Origin: Lytechinus pictus
Taxonomy: Eukaryota > Echinodermata > Echinoidea > Temnopleuroida > Toxopneustidae
Assembly (NCBI RefSeq): GCF_037042905.1
Contig: NC_087262.1
Location: 4,922,001-4,986,000 of the forward strand
Direction of reading: 5' to 3'
Length of the DNA stretch: 64,000 nt
The translations under genes were made by a program, and so were the position numbers. Position 1 is the first letter of the stretch, and every line of letters starts with the position of its first letter. Of this stretch, positions 57,955 through 64,000 are shown piece after piece. A model generated the notes under the pieces. It did no database searches and was not told where the DNA came from. It worked only from the letters and a program-made list of their open reading frames with translations.

Positions 57955-60808
57955 TGAACAACAAATTTTTTTTTAATGTGTCTGAAATTGTGTGACATTC
58001 CTTCCACGAATTCTGGCAATTTCAGTGTTTTAGTTTGAGAGAAATGCAATTTAACGGCCTTAATAATGCTCAGATGCCTCCACGCCTCCAAGTCAGTGTT
58101 AAAAGACAAGGAGCATCTGTTTTTATGCAGGCAAACAGAATTCCTATTTCGTTTATGTGTGCGTGTGTGCTCAAATGGACGATGCCATCAAACAGATATT
58201 TTTCAGCCATTTCTTGAGCAAATTTGCTCAAAAATTGTGAATATATTTTAAGTTAGTAATCCCAGACTATATTATGAACTCAATATTATTCCAGCTGACA
58301 AAGTAATCAAATAACCAAGGCACAATCTCTCCCACTACCAGTCTTCCCGTTGAAATATCAAAAAGCAAATCAAAATAATCATTAAGTATTAAAGTGATTG
58401 TTTAACATTGATTTGACTTTTAAAAAATCTGAGCTAGAAGGTCACACTTGTCACCTGTGTCTGTGATATGTTACAAAAATGAAGCCCAGAAAAAATTGCG
58501 TTCAAAAATAATTATTTAGTGCTTCAAAAATTGAAATATAAAGTGACCGGAAACACCACCTTAATTTCATCCCATATACTTATGTGTACTATTTAGGCGT
58601 CTATTAGACGCCTATTTACAAAATCGGGGTTTGCCTTGTAGTTTTAGCTTATCATTCTCAATAATGGTTGTTTTCAGGGTTTATTAGTTCTAATACATGC
58701 TCTTGTACACATGTTTCATCTCGGTTTAAGAATTTTTTAAATCGGCTGCTCACAAAGTTAAACAATACCTTTAAGCACCCATGCACACACTCGAGAAAAC
58801 TTTGAAATGGTTCTATGCAGGAAACCAAGGGAAGGTTTGTTATTATGGTTACGAGAAATTAGAAACCTCCTTTGTGAATTTGGGCTCACAAGTTTAAACT
58901 ACATTTAGACAGAATGATTATACAATTGAAATCATGACAATTTCTAGTGATTAATAGAAACATAATTGTGACACATTTTCAGAGAGAAATATAAATTCAA
59001 TCAATATACATTTTTTTTCAATTTATCCGTGATATACATATAGATGCACTAAAATACATATATTTGCACAAAAATAGATACTCTATACAGATGGTTATCA
59101 TTATAATAAATATTACGACACATGCCATGTATATACATGAATGCAATAACAAAATCAATAGACCTTAATATCATATGCAAATTATCCAGCAGATGTCCAA
59201 TAAGGTATTCAATGAAGATGTACATGACCATGCAAAATGAAAATGAGCACAGAATAAAAGCAATGATTCAATCAAATTTTGTCCATACGATTGTATAACT
59301 GTGGTAAGAAAAACGTATGAAGTAAGTTCCACACACAGAAAGTGCCATTGGAGCTAAAATTATGGTGGTTAACAAACTTAACATTTAACTTCACTATGTT
59401 GGTTTGCATTTTTAGTCTTGCCTTATAATTTTTAAAGTGAAAATTTTAAAATGAAACTGGCACCAATCAATCAATATACAAACTATTGAGAAAGATAGGA
59501 AGACATTTTTAATTTGCTTTTTTTTAATTGTTCCGAAAAATACCAACATTATTTGTAACAGACATTAAATCTAAGACTATGATTCATAAGCTATTGTAGT
59601 CCATTGGTTAGTGGTGGCTATTTTGCCCAACTGCTAAGAAAAGCATATTAAATGCTTGTTTAATAGTAACTAGTAAGCAACTAGAGCACCAGTGGCTTAA
59701 GGTCCTATCCGAGGGACTTGGTTATGAGGATAAATGCCTCACCAAAGGTCTAAACAAACTGAGACAACTGTAATTCAGTTAATAAGGAAGTTGTAGTTCA
59801 CTTTGATACAGATTATAAAGGTACAGGCAATTTTGATGCAGCTTATACAGGCATGTCTGAAATATATTTCAACACTCAGAAGTATGAAAATAAGTGATGC
59901 CAAAACCAATCCTCAAACTGGTTTCAATGTAACAGTACTTGAAATGTCTAAATATAGCTATAGAAGAAATATCTCAATATTTGATATGATTGGCAATAAT
60001 GTGCACCTCTACTTTATAAGAATAATGCATTCTAATTTAAACAGAGAACATATTACCTCTATGCGGCTTGTGTGTATTTTCTGATGCCAATCAGCCACTG
60101 AGGCATGTCAGCAGTTAACCATTGGTAGGCTATTTGTAGTTGGGAGAATAGAATATATCAGACGTTCATTAAGATGTTTAAAAACCTCATGGTCTTTCGA
60201 TCCCTATAGATGTGTTTTGGTCAAAGGGTGTCACCAGGTGCAAAGGTCACCAGGTCATAGGTCATTGTTCCGGATAAATCTGTTTCCTTCTGAGTGGCGG
60301 CCATAATAGACATATTTGCAGCGCCCGTATGTGCCTACCGAAAAAAATAGGAAAAAATGACATGATTTATAGACTTCATTGATTCTCAAAGCATTTTTTT
60401 TTATAGTTAACAGTTTTACAGCACTCATATGTACCTGAAGATTTTTTTATTAAATATGACATGATTTTTTTCAATATGACATGATTTAACGATTTCTCCA
60501 ATTCTCAAAGCATTACCTTAACTGTATACAACGACGGAAGAGAAAAATGGTACATGAACTACTGAACACATATATGCCTGTTCCTACCCACAATGTTAGT
60601 ATCAGAAGATAAATCGTAATCTGTTAAAAAGAATTTCCTTTCATTCATTTTCCACAACAAAAATATGAAAAAGGTAATAAAAAAAATTGGAAAAAAATTA
60701 TGAATGCATAACATCAATGTCTTGAATACCCAAAGAATTGTAAACAGATTATAATCTGGCTCCAAACATATAACCCAATTTCTGCTATGAAATAGACATA
60801 GACATATA
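57955..60808. other. Unassigned intergenic stretch
   Basis: No gene is recognised. Small items are a perfect AGGCGTCTATTAGACGCCT palindrome near 58592-58610, a SINE body fragment at 59672-59752, and AGGTCA-type repeats at about 60237-60268 (AAAGGTCACCAGGTCATAGG). Confidence 0.45.
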
Positions 60809-61122
60809 GGCCCATATTCTGAAGTCGGGTTTAACTTAGACTACTGTCTAACTCTGTGCTAAAATTATGGGAGCCAAAAAATCAAAAATTATGTTTATAT
60901 TGTATATTTCTTAAGGTTACTATTTTGTTTCCTTTTGCTTTCATAATGAAGAAAAATATTTCAGTTATCATTCCCAGACAATTATGAAAAATTTGGGTGT
61001 CATATATGAGTTAATGAATTGAATGTGTACTGTTAGGGATTTATGCTCCAAATTGGCTCACCATAGTTAAACCACAACTTTAGACCAGAGTTTAAATAAA
61101 ACCTGACTTCAGAATACGGGCC
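60809..61122. mobile_element. MITE family A copy with ATA duplication, 314 bp
   Basis: Ends GGCCCATATTCTGAAGTCGG and CTGACTTCAGAATACGGGCC, flanked by ATA (60806-60808 and 61123-61125). The interior is typical of the family. Confidence 0.9.
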
Positions 61123-61679
61123 ATAGTCTCGACAGTACTCTTTTTTTCTAAATTCCATTTTGTGCAAATGTCAAAACAATTTCTTTTTAAACTTCATGAC
61201 ATACAGCATACCTTGAGCCAACCTCTACAGAATTGAGCCCCTCATAACATACATTATTATTATTATCATATTAGCATCATCATTATCACAATTAAATTGC
61301 AGTATAACAATTTAAAAGAGGAAGACAATATTTTTAGGTTTAAATACAAAAGACCACTGCAGGGTTGAATCACTATTGAGACTATGACGGATCAAGGGTC
61401 AACAACCATAACATCATTTACCAATCCATTATCTTATTTCATTCTTATCTGTCATCTAATGATTTGTTGTCAAAGTGTCTAAAGGATTGTTCTGTCAAAG
61501 GCAGACAAATCTAAGTGACATTTTATAAACCTATGGATGGCAAGGGGACAAGAAAGTTTGACAGAGGCAAGGGACGATTGAAATGCCATGAATTGGAAAG
61601 GCATATTACATGGTTGTTCTAGATCAAAGCCTGAATGAACTAGCCATAATCCTTTGGTATATATATATACTGTGTATAC

Positions 61680-62077
61680 AGTTGTGCTAAAAAGTTAGTG
61701 AACCCCACCACAAAATGCACTCCTTCATGCCGTGTGTTGAATATAGACAACACTACAATGTTTGGCGAGCTCAGAGAAATATACTTACTTGATCGATTAT
61801 ATTATCAACTGACTTCACAATTCATACCTCAGTCACATTTGCTCTACGGCGGCCATACGGCGAGTCGAAATCAGCCGTTTTATTCATTTTAATTCAAACC
61901 ACCTATATGTAGCTATCACAAAAAATGTTAAAACCGCTCTTTTTGACTTGCCGTACGGCCACCGTAGAGCAAATGTGACTGCGGTATAAATATTCAATAT
62001 ATGATAGAAACTTGAACACTTCAAATACATGTATGAACATTTTCTGGTGAGGTTCACTAACTTTTGAGCACCACTGT
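61680..62077. mobile_element. Tc1/mariner-type MITE with a nested hairpin
   Basis: The left CAGTTGTGCTAAAAAGTTAG, then TGAACCCCACC, and the right GGTGAGGTTCACTAACTTTT, then GAGCACCACTG, are imperfect inverses with TA on both sides. Inside, 61826-61986 is a second inverted repeat with arms CAGTCACATTTGCTCTACGG and CCGTAGAGCAAATGTGACTG. Confidence 0.87.
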
Positions 62078-62145
62078 ATATTCAATTTTTCATTTCATAT
62101 GCCAGTCGTTAATAAAGTTGTTTACATCTTTAGAAACATCTTAAT

Positions 62146-64000
62146 GAAACACTCCCCTGGGCGGAGAGAGGCAGTGCATATAGAATGCATTGGTAAATAC
62201 TTTTGCACTTTATATTCTTGCCACTTGTTAATTTGCTCATTACTTTATAAACAGAATCATGAATATGTTTGTTTTGTAAAATGGAAAACATATTTTTTTA
62301 TATTTGTATATGTGCATTTTTATGCGAATAAAGGAGACTTTGAATTGAATTGAAACATTTCCAGGGGGTAAAGAGAGGCAGTGCATATAAAATGCCTTGG
62401 TAAATATATTTTTTTGCACTTCATATTCTTGCCACTTCTAAATTTGCTCATTACTTTATAAACAGAATCATGAATATGTTTGTTTTGTAAAATGGAAAAA
62501 ATATTTTTTAATATTTGTATATGTGCATTTTTATGCGAATAAAGAAGACTTTGAATTGAATTGAAACATTTCCAGGGGGTAAAGAGAGGCAGTGCATATA
62601 AAATGCCTTGGTAAATATATTTTTTCGCACTTCATATTCTTGCCACTTCTAAATTTGCTCATTACTTTATAAACAGAATCATGAATATGTTTGTTTTGTA
62701 AAATGGAAAACATATTTTTTAATATTTGTATATGTGCATTTTTATGCGAATAAAGGAGACTTTGAATTGAATTGAAACATTTCCAGGGGGTAAAGAGAGG
62801 CAGTGCATATAAAATGCCTTGGTAAATATATTTTTTTGCACTTCATATTCTTGCCACTTCTAAATTTGCTCATTACTTTATAAACAGAATCATGAATATG
62901 TTTGTTTTGTAAAATGGAAAACATATTTTTTAATATTTGTATATGTGCATTTTTATGCGAATAAAGAAGACTTTGAATTGAATTGAAACATTTCCAGGGG
63001 GTAAAGAGAGGCAGTGCATATAAAATGCCTGGGTAAATATATTTTTTTGCACTTCATATTCTTGCCACTTCTAAATTTGCTCATTACTTTATAAACAGAA
63101 TCATGAATATGTTTGTTTTGTAAAATGGAAAAAATATTTTTTAATATTTGTATATGTGCATTTTTATGCGAATAAAGGAGACTTTGAATTGAATTGAAAC
63201 ATTTCCAGGGGGTAAAGAGAGGCAGTGCATATAAAATGCCTTGGTAAATATATTTTTTCGCACTTCATATTCTTGCCACTTCTAAATTTGCTCATTACTT
63301 TATAAACAGAATCATGAATATGTTTGTTTTGTAAAATGGAAAACATATTTTTTAATATTTGTATATGTGCATTTTTATGCGAATAAAGGAGACTTTGAAT
63401 TGAATTGAAACATTTCCAGGGGGTAAAGAGAGGCAGTGCATATAAAATGCCTTGGTAAATATATTTTTTTGCACTTCATATTCTTGCCACTTCTAAATTT
63501 GCTCATTACTTTATAAACAGAATCATGAATATGTTTGTTTTGTAAAATGGAAAACATATTTTTTAATATTTGTATATGTGCATTTTTATGCGAATAAAGA
63601 AGACTTTGAATTGAATTGAAACATTTCCAGGGGGTAAAGAGAGGCAGTGCATATAAAATGCCTTGGTAAATATATTTTTTCGCACTTCATATTCTTGCCA
63701 CTTCTAAATTTGCTCATTACTTTATAAACAGAATCATGAATATGTTTGTTTTGTAAAATGGAAAACATATTTTTTAATATTTGTATATGTGCATTTTTAT
63801 GCGAATAAAGGAGACTTTGAATTGAATTGAAACATTTCCAGGGGGTAAAGAGAGGCAGTGCATATAAAATGCCTTGGTAAATATATTTTTTTGCACTTCA
63901 TATTCTTGCCACTTCTAAATTTGCTCATTACTTTATAAACAGAATCATGAATATGTTTGTTTTGTAAAATGGAAAACATATTTTTTAATATTTGTATATG
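62146..64000 (+). repeat. 211-bp-period satellite array, running off the window end
   Basis: Units start (GAAACATTTCCAGGGGGTAA) at 62352, 62563, 62774, 62985, 63196, 63407, 63618 and 63829, exactly 211 bp apart. A divergent edge unit of 206 bp starts at 62146. Units are about 98-99% alike. Each ends AATAAAGRAGACTTTGAATT, then GAATTG. A repeated 60-codon minus-strand frame exists in most units, but 211 is not a multiple of three and the frame shows no coding signature. Confidence 0.96.

Larger units (their letters stand above)
56309..58879. mobile_element. Possible family F-like element filled with insertions
   Basis: GCCCAAATTCACAAAGAAAGG at about 56309 and its inverse, CCTCCTTTGTGAATTTGGGC, at about 58867-58886 resemble family F ends. 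Between them lie a tRNA-related repeat and a family J copy. Arms beyond the ends match poorly, so this is tentative. Confidence 0.35.

Noticed and set aside
62531..63979. Recurrent 60-codon minus-strand frames in the terminal array
   Set aside because: They are one frame repeated by a 211-bp satellite. The period is not a multiple of three, and the sequence has no domain or codon-conservation pattern.
62146..64000. CRISPR-like array
   Set aside because: Units are full-length 211-bp tandem copies with no unique spacers, in a eukaryotic context.

Overview
The window looks like nuclear DNA from an echinoderm, most likely a sea urchin. It is AT-rich, intron-dense and packed with short non-autonomous transposons, poly-G runs and tRNA-derived SINEs. 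The species call is an inference from repeat style and gene divergence. Only two protein-coding genes can be supported, and both can be spliced completely by hand with an unbroken frame. PCNA lies on the minus strand (4428..10155; 6 coding exons, 259 aa). A Piwi-clade Argonaute lies on the plus strand (12392..40658; 20 coding exons, 943 aa, catalytic Asp-Asp-His intact). They are head to head, with about 2.24 kb between the two start codons.

Layout. 1-4.4 kb: repeats and the probable PCNA 3' UTR. 4.4-10.2 kb: PCNA, whose introns carry few recognisable mobile elements; its first intron uses a GC donor. 10.2-12.4 kb: the divergent intergenic region, with E2F-like, CCAAT and ETS-like motifs on the PCNA side, a 134-bp tandem duplication and a 0.7-kb polypyrimidine tract. 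12.4-40.7 kb: Piwi, with introns full of inverted-repeat elements (TTAA-flanked, Tc1/mariner-like, 7-bp-duplication and 3-bp-duplication families), SINEs and (TAG)n and (GAY)n microsatellites. 40.7-62 kb: no credible gene. This part holds a repeat superfamily built of ~160-bp modules rich in AGGTCA-type direct repeats, plus nested inverted-repeat elements. 62.1-64.0 kb: a 211-bp-period satellite that runs off the window end.

How the genes relate. PCNA is the sliding clamp of S phase. Piwi is the germline piRNA effector that silences transposons. They are not in one pathway, but the divergent layout makes a shared regulatory region possible. Piwi's introns are themselves dense with long inverted repeats, so its pre-mRNA should contain many hairpins. 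The most informative observations are reciprocal nesting of two MITE families, occupied/empty-site proof for a TTAA-inserting family, a MITE bracketed by a 92-bp duplication that looks like exchange between filled and empty alleles, higher-order structure in the satellite, and the dispersed DR1-like arrays. Splice junctions and repeat ends were called by eye; no alignment or database search was run.
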